From: Chlorobiales bacterium
Lineage (GTDB): Bacteria; Bacteroidota; Chlorobiia; Chlorobiales; Chlorobiaceae
NCBI GenBank assembly: GCA_022360415.1
Contig: JAKSDB010000385.1
Location: 1-11,306, forward strand
DNA: 11,306 nt
Reading direction: 5' to 3'
Part shown: one piece after another, positions 1 through 6,641 of the stretch
Numbering within the stretch: position 1 is the stretch's first letter
How the letters are laid out: every line of letters begins with the position of its first letter
Notes under the pieces: generated by a model
Database searches by the model: none
Told to the model about the DNA's origin: nothing
Seen by the model: only the letters and a program-made list of their open reading frames with translations
Translations under genes and position numbers: made by a program

Positions 1-2
1 AA

Positions 3-173
3 CCCGAACCGTTCATTGCCGCCATGCAGAAAATTCAGCAATGGACCGCTGAATTCGACTACACCGATCTGGATCGGGTCATCTCCCAGATGAAGGCCTG
101 CAATGCATTCGAAAAATCCCGCAGGCAGTACCAGTTGCTCAATGTTGCCGAGTTATGTCCTCCAAAGACATGA
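3..173 (+). CDS. 3' end of an unrecognised protein (5' end outside window)
   Basis: An open frame runs from the left edge to a TGA at 171-173, giving a 56-residue C-terminal piece. It is helical and charged in appearance, with the segment DLDRVISQMKACNAFEKSRR in the middle. I do not recognise the family. The codon choice, with many G/C third positions, resembles that of the flanking genes and differs from the A+T-rich central operon. The last codons overlap, in antisense, the region where the Y1 transposase stub at 182-256 loses similarity. The natural C-terminus may therefore have been altered by that rearrangement. Confidence 0.5.
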   Translation, partial: PEPFIAAMQKIQQWTAEFDYTDLDRVISQMKACNAFEKSRRQYQLLNVAELCPPKT

Positions 174-181
174 AACGATTG

Positions 182-256
182 GTTCCTCCTATTGTGCCCC
201 TGGATCATCACATGGTGCAAGGTTCCCGGTGCATCCAATCTCGGACCTCGTGGCAT
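182..256 (-). pseudogene. REP-associated tyrosine (Y1/TnpA) transposase, 5' stub only
   Basis: Reading leftward from ATG at 256, the first 25 codons begin MPRGPRLDAPGTLHHVMIQG. This is the characteristic N-terminus of REP-associated tyrosine transposases of the Y1 HUH-like family, whose full proteins are a few hundred residues. The HUH metal-binding motif and catalytic tyrosine lie further on and are absent. After residue 25 the frame runs into unrelated DNA, which is antisense to the end of the 3-173 gene. The stub is therefore non-functional. These enzymes mobilise or maintain REP-like palindromes, and a repeat at 331-350 lies 75 bp upstream of the start codon, which fits a leftover element end. 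Confidence 0.75.
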
Positions 257-330
257 GAGACATACTGTGTTAGAGCTTGTTCGATATTCCTCCGTTCAAT
301 TGAATACATGTTCTTTTCAACTTACTGAGA

Positions 331-350
331 TTACGGAACAACGCCCCCTA
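331..350 (+). repeat. REP-like repeat, copy 1 (one mismatch to the 19-bp core)
   Basis: ttacggaacaacgcccccta matches the core ttacggaacaacgtcccct found at 907-925, with one T-to-C change. It is also found inverted at 10143-10161. It lies just upstream of the Y1 transposase stub, so it could be an end sequence of that element. The link to the transposase is inference. Confidence 0.6.
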
Positions 351-426
351 TTATGAAATGAGAAAGGAAATAGCATGCATGTTTACTTTTTTCACTACTT
401 TTAAAAATAACTTAGATGATACAACA

Positions 427-651
427 ATGAATGAATGGTCGAAAAGAATAACGATCAACCCTGAACAATGCGGAGGCCGTCCGTGTATCAGAGGTTTAAG
501 AATACGGGTGATCGATATATTGGATTTGCTGGCTGCGGGGCTTTCTTACGACGAAAGAATCGAAGAATTGCCTGATATTGAAAAAGAAGACATCGTGGCT
601 GCGCTCAAGTACGCAAGCCGTAAACTGGATCACCCTGTAATTGCAGCATGA
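427..651 (+). CDS. DUF433 antitoxin-like protein
   Basis: Encodes a 74-residue DUF433 protein. The diagnostic block CGGRPCIRGLRI corresponds to the family pattern GGKPxIxGTRI, followed by the helical stretch IDILDLLAAGLSYDERIEELPDI. DUF433 proteins usually have an N-terminal DNA-binding fold and pair with a DUF5615 PIN-like toxin. Here the stop (TGA 649-651) overlaps an ATG at 648 by four bases, the expected antitoxin-toxin junction, but the toxin is broken (see 648-802). I chose the start at 427 because family members begin about there. An in-frame ATG at 379, with a purine-rich aaagga ten bases upstream, could give a longer form. With its toxin lost, the gene is an orphan antitoxin, assuming it is still expressed. 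Confidence 0.75.
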   Translation: MNEWSKRITINPEQCGGRPCIRGLRIRVIDILDLLAAGLSYDERIEELPDIEKEDIVAALKYASRKLDHPVIAA

Positions 652-802
652 CTAGGCCAACCATCCTCCGGCAATTATCTGGATTACTTGCGGTAACACT
701 TCTAACCAGAAAATGAAGGACATTCTGGGCTCTTCTCTCGAAAAAGCTGTAGCGTTAATCTCTTCTGGCGAACCAATTGTTGAAATCAGCGACAAGGATT
801 GA
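648..802 (+). pseudogene. DUF5615 PIN-like toxin, internally deleted and frameshifted
   Basis: From 674 to the TGA at 800-802 the frame reads as the typical C-terminal third of DUF5615 proteins: WITCGNTSNQKMKDIL, then SSLEKAVALISSGEPIVEIS. These toxins are normally about 110-120 residues with PIN-like acidic residues near the N-terminus. The N-terminal half is missing here. The frame is closed by a TAG at 653-655, while the ATG overlapping the DUF433 stop at 648 opens a different frame that ends after 22 codons. A deletion of roughly 200 bp between the start codon and the C-terminal segment explains both facts. The product cannot be a functional nuclease. Confidence 0.8.
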
Positions 803-906
803 TTTTGCAATCAGGGGCAGGAAAACAATTGCCATACCTCCGATCCTGAAAGAATTGACCGTGGCCTGAAACGAAAAAAGCCTTCATTACCTCAGACTTA
901 TTGTGG

Positions 907-925
907 TTACGGAACAACGTCCCCT
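907..925 (+). repeat. REP-like repeat, copy 2
   Basis: ttacggaacaacgtcccct is identical over all 19 bases to the reverse complement of 10143-10161, and differs by one base from 331-349. Similarity stops abruptly on both sides, so the core is the repeated unit. Confidence 0.7.
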
Positions 926-1136
926 AGCCGCAGTGTACAGTTTCCCATGAAATGGCTATATTACTATGTTTTTATTACTGCATGAGGATACTGTTATCCT
1001 TGTAGCAAGCCCCTTTTACATGATAACGTCGATCACTCTGATCGAGAGGAATTAGATTTTCGCGAGGTGGAGTCAAATATCCGCAGAAGTCGTCAATAAT
1101 AACAGAAAAAGTTATACGTATGCCGCATAACTGATA

Positions 1137-1208
1137 TATAATATAGACTCAACCTTGTCTCCAAACCGAATAGCCGATGTATCGATTCGGTGATACGTAG
1201 TATTTTTT
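1137..1208 (+). ncRNA. Possible small RNA or leader: TATAAT box, hairpin, T-run
   Basis: A consensus -10 box TATAAT lies at 1137-1142, but no good -35 is visible (ttatac at 1112-1117 is a weak fit). About 20 bases on is a nested inverted repeat. accgaat (1165-1171) pairs with attcggt (1185-1191), and inside it cgat (1175-1178) pairs with atcg (1181-1184). Six Ts follow at 1203-1208. A transcript from about 1149 would be about 60 nt and end in a T-run. The T-run is 11 nt from the main stem, or directly after a weak 4-bp stem at 1193-1203, which is poor for an intrinsic terminator. I recognise no RNA family. Confidence 0.25.
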
Positions 1209-1289
1209 CAGAGTATCTCCAACGTCCTGTAATGCAGATAATTAATTTATGCTAGACTAATAAGACAGTCGGAACTTAAGGCAACTAAT

Positions 1290-1904
1290 ATGCTCGAGTG
1301 GATAATCGATAACATTCAATGGATATTCAGTGGAGTTGGAGTAGCATTGATTGTGGCCATAACTAATTTCTTTATTGTAAAAAGGAGGAGAGGAACAATG
1401 TCAAATCAAGATGAACAACGAATACAACAAACCTTAAATGCGAGTGATAATACAGCAGGGCGAGATTTGTTCATCCAAAACATCGTGAAATCGGGCGTAT
1501 CAAGGGAAGAATTCAGCCGCATGAGAAGTGAAGAAAAGAAAGATATGGGAAGGAAGAAAGTTCAGGAATGGGGAGAAAAAATGAAAAAACAAAATGAATG
1601 GGATCGGCATCTTTTGGGACATGCGATCGAGCACTACATCGAAGCGATCCAACTTGACCCAAGCCATCAGCATCCATGGACAAATTTGGCTTATGTTTTT
1701 CGGCTTGTAGGTGAAGAAAAAAAAGCCATAAAATGTCTCAAGAAGTCGAAAGAACTGGCTGCACCAGGCCCGAATTATCCGGGTGGAAATTACAAGCGGG
1801 TAGAACAAGCTGTTAAAAACGGAAAATATTTGACAGGCGGCAAAATATCGACACCAGTTAGGCCAGATTGGTTTAGTAGGAACTATGAGAAATATCTTAA
1901 ATAG
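1290..1904 (+). CDS. Membrane-anchored TPR protein
   Basis: Encodes 204 residues. Residues 11-30 form one hydrophobic segment (WIFSGVGVALIVAITNFFIV) followed by KRRR, so the N-terminus should be outside and the rest cytoplasmic. The middle (about 37-105) is polar and charged and contains an NTAGRDLFIQNI stretch. Residues about 106-157 hold one clear TPR-like unit (AIEHYIEAIQLDPSHQHPW, then NLAYVFRLVGEEKKAIKCL), and a basic tail follows. TPRs bind partner proteins, so a scaffold or adaptor role is the reasonable inference; no enzymatic motif is seen. A weak SD aagg precedes the ATG. A much stronger SD inside the gene precedes Met37 (see 1382-1400). The gene lies 48 bp ahead of a second TPR gene on the same strand and is probably cotranscribed with it. 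Confidence 0.7.
   Translation: MLEWIIDNIQWIFSGVGVALIVAITNFFIVKRRRGTMSNQDEQRIQQTLNASDNTAGRDLFIQNIVKSGVSREEFSRMRSEEKKDMGRKKVQEWGEKMKKQNEWDRHLLGHAIEHYIEAIQLDPSHQHPWTNLAYVFRLVGEEKKAIKCLKKSKELAAPGPNYPGGNYKRVEQAVKNGKYLTGGKISTPVRPDWFSRNYEKYLK
1382..1400 (+). promoter_or_regulatory. Strong internal Shine-Dalgarno before Met37 of the TPR gene
   Basis: aaggagg (1382-1388) is followed nine bases later by ATG (1398-1400), in frame with the 1290 start. It is far better than the site before 1290. Initiation here would give a 168-residue form without the membrane segment. The purine run also encodes the KRRR positive-inside cluster, so it may be a coincidence of codon content. Confidence 0.4.
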
Positions 1905-1952
1905 CAGATTGGATAGACCACTTATGCTATATTATAAAATAGAGGCTTCAGC

Positions 1953-2366
1953 ATGTCGGTATGGTCATTTGAAAAGTTCACCAAGAAAGATCTTTATAGC
2001 CTTGATTGGAAACTAGGCACATTCGGTCTTGATTACGATGACAATCCCGCAACACCTGAATATATAGAAGCAATATCAGATGAATGTCGCTCTCGAGGGA
2101 TTTTTTCCGATGATGCTTTTTTTGAGAATAACAGAGGACTTGAATTTGCTAGTCAGGGTGATTTTGCCAACGCGGAAAGTTGTTTTCGCAATGCAATATC
2201 GCTGTGTCCTTTGTACCTAAATGCTTATGTGAATCTCGGTGCATCTTTGACAGATCAAGGGAGACCAAGAGAGGCTTTAGAAATATTAGAAAGAGCTTTA
2301 AGGTTAGGATTTACACCAGATCTCGGAAATAACATCGACTATGCAAAATCTCTTTTGAATGGATAA
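1953..2366 (+). CDS. Small soluble TPR protein
   Basis: Encodes 137 residues without signal peptide or membrane segment. The N-terminal 50 residues are acidic and aromatic and of unknown type. Residues about 56-123 form two tandem TPR units: FFENNRGLEFASQGDFANAE with CFRNAISLCP, then LNAYVNLGASLTDQGRPREA with LEILERALRLG. The conserved small/large residue pattern of TPR helices A and B is visible. A good SD, agagg (1941-1945), lies seven bases before the ATG. It follows the membrane-anchored TPR gene by 48 bp, and the two may interact. No catalytic motif is seen; a protein-interaction role is all the sequence supports. Confidence 0.75.
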   Translation: MSVWSFEKFTKKDLYSLDWKLGTFGLDYDDNPATPEYIEAISDECRSRGIFSDDAFFENNRGLEFASQGDFANAESCFRNAISLCPLYLNAYVNLGASLTDQGRPREALEILERALRLGFTPDLGNNIDYAKSLLNG

Positions 2367-2492
2367 CATAGTGGTTACCGAGGTCTTAAGGGGAAACACC
2401 AAATCCGCAGTTATTTGCTAACGAACAAATACACCGACCCTCCTTCATCGGTTGATGATTTTGGTGCTAGGCAAAAATAAAACTATAGTTAA

Positions 2493-2881
2493 ATAAACAT
2501 CACTTATGGACACCAACTACTTCTCGATCTTTATGGTTTTGACCTATCACTTTTTAATAGCTTAGATGCTGGATATCGTTTCCTTGACGATATAGTTGAA
2601 CATCTTGGTATGAAAAAACAAGCCCCTCTATTTATCATTAGAACTGATGCATCACACGCTCCACAACATACCGGTCTATCTGGATGGGTTGGATTAATAG
2701 AAAGCTCTGTAGTAATTCATACTTTAGAGTCAGATAGGTTTATTTCAATTGACATCTAGAGCTGCAAACCATTTAATTATGAGCGAGCAGTAAAGTTTAC
2801 AAAAGATTACTTTCACCCGAACGAGTAGAAAGCCAAACAGTTGTAAGAGGTCATCAACTTTGGGTTGATAAAAATTGTTAG
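2493..2881 (+). pseudogene. SpeD-like (AdoMet decarboxylase family) gene, decayed
   Basis: From 2496 the frame reads GHQLLLDLYGFDLSLFNSLD, and further on GLSGWVGLIESSVVIHT and FISIDI. This is the layout of prokaryotic S-adenosylmethionine decarboxylase (SpeD; about 120-130 residues). The self-cleavage Glu-Ser (IES), the His of IHT and, beyond the first stop, the Cys of SCKPF are all in place. Family members make a pyruvoyl cofactor by autocleavage; some homologues decarboxylate arginine or ornithine instead. Lesions: no start codon (the expected site at 2493 is ATA), an in-frame TAG at 2757-2759, and a frame change near 2826, after which VESQTVVRGHQLW continues in another frame to TAG 2879-2881. 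Length is otherwise complete, so the decay looks recent. Confidence 0.75.
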
Positions 2882-2885
2882 TTAT

Positions 2886-2900
2886 GGAGTTAATTCGTTG
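2886..2900 (+). promoter_or_regulatory. Shine-Dalgarno setting a TTG start for the membrane protein gene
   Basis: ggag (2886-2889) is eight bases before TTG 2898-2900. It lies just after the end of the decayed SpeD-like frame (2881). The in-frame upstream TTG at 2865 has no comparable site and would overlap that gene, so 2898 is preferred. Confidence 0.5.
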
Positions 2901-3443
2901 AAAAAAAATTTATCTACCACAAATAAATCAAAAACAATTGAATGGCTAAATGAATTGAAGCCGAAAGATTGGCTTGTTGAAGAATATAAAATTTTATCTA
3001 GTCATTACTTTCATGAAGATGGACAGATTCAAAAGACTATTACAATCTATTCGGCCTTTAATGGAGCTTTTTTAGCTTTTATTGGATCTAAGTTCTATCA
3101 AGACGACGCTATAACGGGAATTTTCATTCCTCTAATAGGTATAACGCTTTGCTTTTCATGGGTTGCTACTTTAGTACGTCTTCGAGAGTGGAGAATGTAT
3201 ATCGAAAACAGAATCAAATTTATTGAAGAAACACTTCACTCGGTATGGAAAGACTATGATTTCATACCTCTAGATTTAAGAACCGTAAAAGCGTGGAAGA
3301 AATGGCGTCCTAGAATTCGATGGTATAATTGGCCTTACTATATTTTTCGGGATTTGCCGTCCTCTTTATCGTTAATGATTTTGCCAGTAGCCTTTACTAT
3401 AGTTTGGTTATATTTACTTTTCATAGGTTTCAACAGGATCTAA
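2898..3443 (+). CDS. Small integral membrane protein, RipA/SLATT-like layout
   Basis: Encodes 181 residues from the TTG at 2898 (192 if TTG 2865 is used). After a charged N-terminal stretch comes EEYKILSSHYFHEDGQIQK, then three hydrophobic segments: about residues 47-67 (TITIYSAFNGAFLAFIGSKF), 72-95 (GIFIPLIGITLCFSWVATLV) and 155-178 (LSLMILPVAFTIVWLYLLF). A basic amphipathic linker (REWRMYIENRIKFIEETL) lies between the second and third. The order (Y-rich helix, paired membrane segments with short loop, cytoplasmic helix) resembles RipA-family octameric membrane proteins and the 2TM SLATT effectors. The resemblance is one of layout only and function is unknown. It directly follows the SpeD-like pseudogene and may once have formed a two-gene unit with it. 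Confidence 0.65.
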   Translation: MKKNLSTTNKSKTIEWLNELKPKDWLVEEYKILSSHYFHEDGQIQKTITIYSAFNGAFLAFIGSKFYQDDAITGIFIPLIGITLCFSWVATLVRLREWRMYIENRIKFIEETLHSVWKDYDFIPLDLRTVKAWKKWRPRIRWYNWPYYIFRDLPSSLSLMILPVAFTIVWLYLLFIGFNRI

Positions 3444-4175
3444 ATGGTATAACTAGTGGCTCTTCATTTTTGACGACAAGATTGCCAACAATCTCCATGT
3501 TTGTTGTATAAGTTTGCTGCCCCTGAGGATACACAAAAATCATTGGGCAGAAGGCAAAACACGACATAGAGGGCATTAAAGCCATTGATCTTAAACGGGA
3601 CCTTGTAAATCTCAAGATTTCAGGCACTCGTGTTGCCGCACTTGCAGTCGGAAATAGTGAATCCGTGCAGCGTGAGGGGATGGGACATGCTGCCCCCCCC
3701 GAGAGAAGGACGTATAGCCTTAAAAACGCTGAGAAGATTGACTGACGCGAAGAGAGGAAGCACATGGCTGGCTGATGGGCCTGAACAATGGGAAGCGGGT
3801 GATTGATCGGGAAACGTACGAAAGAGACGTTTGCCTGTGAGTGACTGAACAACTGCTGCTAAACGGCTGTATGAGTAGCAATTCGGTGGAAGTATCCCAT
3901 TGAACAACGTTGAGGGGACGATCTTGTGTAGGACATTTTGGGCCTCTCACTCTAATTCCAGAACCTGGATAAATGATGCTTGACAGCCTTTAATCAGCAT
4001 GTCTTATTCGCTATAACGTTAAGCCACTAGATTTCGCAACAGTGGGCAAGACAAATTTCTTGCACATGCTTTTAAATGCTTCTGTTAAGATTATCTGCGA
4101 TAGTTAATATTTAGTTTTTGGCAGTTTCATTATATGATTTCACGTAGTACTTTGTCCGCTTTACTGTGTTTTATA
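3444..4175. other. 732-bp stretch without a convincing gene
   Basis: The first 500 bp are G+C-richer than the neighbours on both sides. A stop-free plus-strand frame from after TGA 3526-3528 to TGA 3743-3745 reads about 71 residues, including LKRDLVNLKISGTRVAALAV, but has no start codon and no family I recognise. Several antisense frames are open as well, a sign of composition rather than coding. An eight-C run lies at 3683-3690. From about 3960 the DNA turns A+T-rich and leads into the end of the central operon. No clear intrinsic terminator is visible after the operon's last gene. Confidence 0.5.
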
Positions 4176-4613
4176 TCATTTGATTGAATTTTCCTTTTCC
4201 ATATAATAATGCTCTATCCCTGCTTCTAGAAATTTATCACCATGTCTATAAAAACCAAACCCTTCATAAAATTGTAGCAAATAAGACTGTGCATGCACAA
4301 CAACTTTATTACATTTTAAATCCATTGCGTATTTTAAAACGAAATCAAACATGCACTTTCCTATTGACTTTCCCCTATATGCTTTTCTTACAGAAAGCCT
4401 CTCTATCTTTGCACATCCTGACAATACCCTCAATCTTGCTGCTGCTACTGGCTCCTTATCTATTGTAGCTATAAAATGTGTTGAATTATATTCATTTTCG
4501 TCGAACTCTTGTACATATAATACATTTTGCTCTTCTATAAATACAACTGATCTGACAAAAAATGATTGTTGTAGCTCTTCAATTGAGGTGACTATATCAT
4601 ACTTGACATTCAT
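4176..4613 (-). CDS. GNAT family N-acetyltransferase (ElaA/YjcF-like)
   Basis: Encodes 145 residues, the usual size of a single GNAT domain. GNAT enzymes transfer acetyl from acetyl-CoA to an amine. Motif A, which binds the pyrophosphate of acetyl-CoA, is RGKSIGK at 80-86, preceded by the beta-strand CAKIERLSVRKAYR. Motif B is seen as HAQSYLLQFYEGFGF (107-121). The following EAGIEHYYM is typical of the ElaA/YjcF subgroup (Acetyltransf_10). The acceptor cannot be read from the sequence. The ATG overlaps the stop of the PAS-TIR gene by one base (TAATG), so translational coupling is likely. It is the last gene of the six-gene operon. Confidence 0.85.
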   Translation of the reverse strand: MNVKYDIVTSIEELQQSFFVRSVVFIEEQNVLYVQEFDENEYNSTHFIATIDKEPVAAARLRVLSGCAKIERLSVRKAYRGKSIGKCMFDFVLKYAMDLKCNKVVVHAQSYLLQFYEGFGFYRHGDKFLEAGIEHYYMEKENSIK

Positions 4614-5836
4614 TATAACTCTTGATAACGTTTTATAATTTCTTCCGTAACCTCATTTATATTATTTTTTGTTACCTCTACATGGCCATCAAGTGATCCA
4701 AACACACCATCAACATCTCCTTCATCTACTCTCAAAAACATTATAGAATCACTCTTTTTTTGATTAATTAAGTCTCTTATTGCTCTCCACTCTAGCCCAC
4801 ACCATCTTTTTTCATTATATTTACCACATAAACACACAACAATTAGCTCTGAATCTTCGTTATATAATTTTTGCAAATGTGTATCTAAATTTGGCCTTGC
4901 AAATTCTGCACGGTGAAAATGATCATATAATATTCTTTCTTTAGTATATCTATCTGATAATTTATTTGCAATATTTTTTATTATTTCACGGTACTCACCT
5001 GGGAACGATAATGCTACTTTAAACCTTTTATTTGTTGTTTTCTTTTTTTTTATTTTTATATTATTTACTTTTTCATTTATGCTTTCTATATCTAATTCTA
5101 ATTTATTCATACAAACACTTGCCTCTTCATACTTTACTCTACATGCTTCTGCAGTTTCACATTTTTTTGTATTTATTAGTAATTTTAAAAATAGTTTTTC
5201 CAATTCATTTTTTAACCTATACAATGATTTATTAAATATTTGTATTTCATTATCCGCACCAACCTTATCAATTAAATAATTATTTAATTTCGCAATTAAT
5301 TTATCACACCTTGAATTCAACGCTTTTTTGTCCTTATTAGCCACATCTAATATTCTTCCTCTCTCTTTGATTCTTTCAAACCTCATAAGTTCATCTTGTA
5401 CATTGATCCTTACAGCCATTTCGGCCTGTAGTGGCTCTTGAGTTTCAACATCATACACCCTGAAACAATGAGTATATAAAGTCATAATTTTATGGCCAAA
5501 ACAGTCCTTGTCTTCAGCCAAATTGTGCACATGTTGTCCAGTACTAATAATATTCTCACAATCTTCAATGGCGTCTTCTTTTTCGTCTGCAGATACAAAC
5601 TCTTCAACAAAATCACTACCAATAACCTGTTCTTTCTTTTTATTGTATATAATTTCACATTTTCCTTCCCACAATTTTATTTTGCGATTAATATCACATG
5701 CCCATATTGTAAATGGGGCTTCATCTAAAAAAGCTAACTTCATTCTATCTTCATAACTTACAGCTCTTTGTCTTATAATTAATTCGAGATGTTTTATTAA
5801 CTCTTCTTTGCTCAGTTTATTATAGTCTAAGCTCAT
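4613..5836 (-). CDS. PAS - coiled coil - TIR domain protein
   Basis: Encodes 407 residues in three parts. Residues about 32-145 are PAS-like (FLDEAPFTIWACDINRKIKL, later VIGSDFVEEFVSADEKEDAI), a sensor fold for small ligands, redox state or light. Residues about 145-262 are a Lys/Glu-rich coiled coil. Residues 271-400 are a TIR domain: KVALSFPGEYREIIKNIANK, then ILYDHFHRAEFARPNLDTHL, then a hydrophobic strand (LIVVCLCGKY), then WCGLEW with Glu349 at the usual NADase catalytic position, and IMFLRVDEGDVDGVF. Bacterial TIR domains of this type often cleave NAD+ in phage defence or make nucleotide signals. The arrangement implies a cytoplasmic sensor-effector. There is no membrane segment. The gap to the SDR gene is 15 A/T-rich bases without an SD. 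Confidence 0.8.
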   Translation of the reverse strand: MSLDYNKLSKEELIKHLELIIRQRAVSYEDRMKLAFLDEAPFTIWACDINRKIKLWEGKCEIIYNKKKEQVIGSDFVEEFVSADEKEDAIEDCENIISTGQHVHNLAEDKDCFGHKIMTLYTHCFRVYDVETQEPLQAEMAVRINVQDELMRFERIKERGRILDVANKDKKALNSRCDKLIAKLNNYLIDKVGADNEIQIFNKSLYRLKNELEKLFLKLLINTKKCETAEACRVKYEEASVCMNKLELDIESINEKVNNIKIKKKKTTNKRFKVALSFPGEYREIIKNIANKLSDRYTKERILYDHFHRAEFARPNLDTHLQKLYNEDSELIVVCLCGKYNEKRWCGLEWRAIRDLINQKKSDSIMFLRVDEGDVDGVFGSLDGHVEVTKNNINEVTEEIIKRYQEL

Positions 5837-5851
5837 AATAAATGATTTTTT

Positions 5852-6634
5852 TTATTCTCTAATTGTTTTTCCAGATTCTCTCATAAATGTATAATCCACT
5901 TCATTAAACCCACCATCAATTATATGTGTAGATCCTGTTATAAACGATGCTTTGTCAGACACCAAAAAGCTAACGAAATCTGCAATTTCATTTGTTTCTG
6001 CCATTCTTCCTAAGGGTGTAAGCTGTGGAGCTATTTTCCATGAGACTTCAGGTATCATATTAACATCTGTCTTTACCCATCCAGGTGCTACCCCTACAAC
6101 TCTGATTTGTTTTTTATCAAAGCCATAATTTATTGCTAAACTTTTCGTAACATTTATTAATGCAGCTTTACTTGCAGCATATGACATGCTAGAAAATGAC
6201 CCTTTTAATCCATCTGTACTACATATATTTACTATAACACCATTTTGAGCTATTGAATTTATCAATCCAGTACTTATTGCAAAAGGCGCTCTGACGTTAA
6301 CATCAAATACAGAATCCCATATATTTATATCATAATTATTATAGTCTTCATCTTCAGGAAATGCTCCAGCATTATTTACAATTACATTATATACTTCACC
6401 TTTCATTGCGCATATAAATTCATTGAGATCCTCCCTATCAGTAAAATCAGCTTTATACATTTTATATTGATCTGGATAAAACTTTCTAAATTCTTGTTCG
6501 CAAAGGTTTTCTGTATTATACACAGCATGCACAAAAAAACCTTCTGAAAGCAATTTTTTGCTAATTGCGAACCCAATTCCATTTGTTCTTGATACTCCTG
6601 TAACAAGTGCCACTTTTTTTTCTTGCAAACTCAT
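5852..6634 (-). CDS. Short-chain dehydrogenase/reductase (FabG-like SDR)
   Basis: Encodes 260 residues, normal for a classical SDR: an NAD(P)(H)-dependent oxidoreductase acting on a carbonyl or hydroxyl. The Rossmann glycine motif is TGVSRTNGIG (12-21), with two extra residues relative to the minimal TGxxxGIG. NNAG is at 87-90, the catalytic Ser139 and YxxxK (Tyr152, Lys156) are present, and PGWVKTD (184-190) and the C-terminal FITGSTHIIDGG complete the fold. The substrate is not predictable. I chose ATG 6634 (MSLQEKKVALVTG) because the longer in-frame start at 6694 would overlap the agmatine deiminase gene by 53 bases and add a non-SDR tail. The gap to the upstream gene is 7 bases, with no SD. 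Confidence 0.88.
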   Translation of the reverse strand: MSLQEKKVALVTGVSRTNGIGFAISKKLLSEGFFVHAVYNTENLCEQEFRKFYPDQYKMYKADFTDREDLNEFICAMKGEVYNVIVNNAGAFPEDEDYNNYDINIWDSVFDVNVRAPFAISTGLINSIAQNGVIVNICSTDGLKGSFSSMSYAASKAALINVTKSLAINYGFDKKQIRVVGVAPGWVKTDVNMIPEVSWKIAPQLTPLGRMAETNEIADFVSFLVSDKASFITGSTHIIDGGFNEVDYTFMRESGKTIRE

Positions 6635-6641
6635 AATATTA

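Larger units (their letters stand above)
803..1289. other. 487-bp gene-free stretch with several perfect hairpins
   Basis: No coding frame of note. It contains the second REP-like repeat (907-925) and three short perfect inverted repeats: aggata/tatcct with a 4-nt loop (985-1000), cgatca/tgatcg with a 3-nt loop (1030-1044), and a longer interrupted one at 1165-1191. A perfect TATAAT lies at 1137-1142. The stretch ends in the leader of the TPR gene at 1290, whose ribosome site aagg (1278-1281) sits eight bases before the ATG. Confidence 0.6.

Noticed and set aside
2397..2470. Nested inverted repeats (caccaaatc with gattttggtg; accga with tcggt; tatttg with caaata) as a terminator or riboswitch after the TPR gene
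   Set aside because: The stems are short or bulged, the spacing is long and there is no T-run; too weak to call.
3430..3950. Three overlapping minus-strand frames of 76-140 codons
   Set aside because: They overlap each other in different frames, have odd compositions rich in Ser, Cys and Pro, and no family resemblance; composition artefacts.
5032..5756. Plus-strand frames with strongly hydrophobic translations
   Set aside because: They are antisense shadows of the Lys/Glu-rich coiled coil of the PAS-TIR gene, which reads as Phe/Leu/Ser on the other strand.
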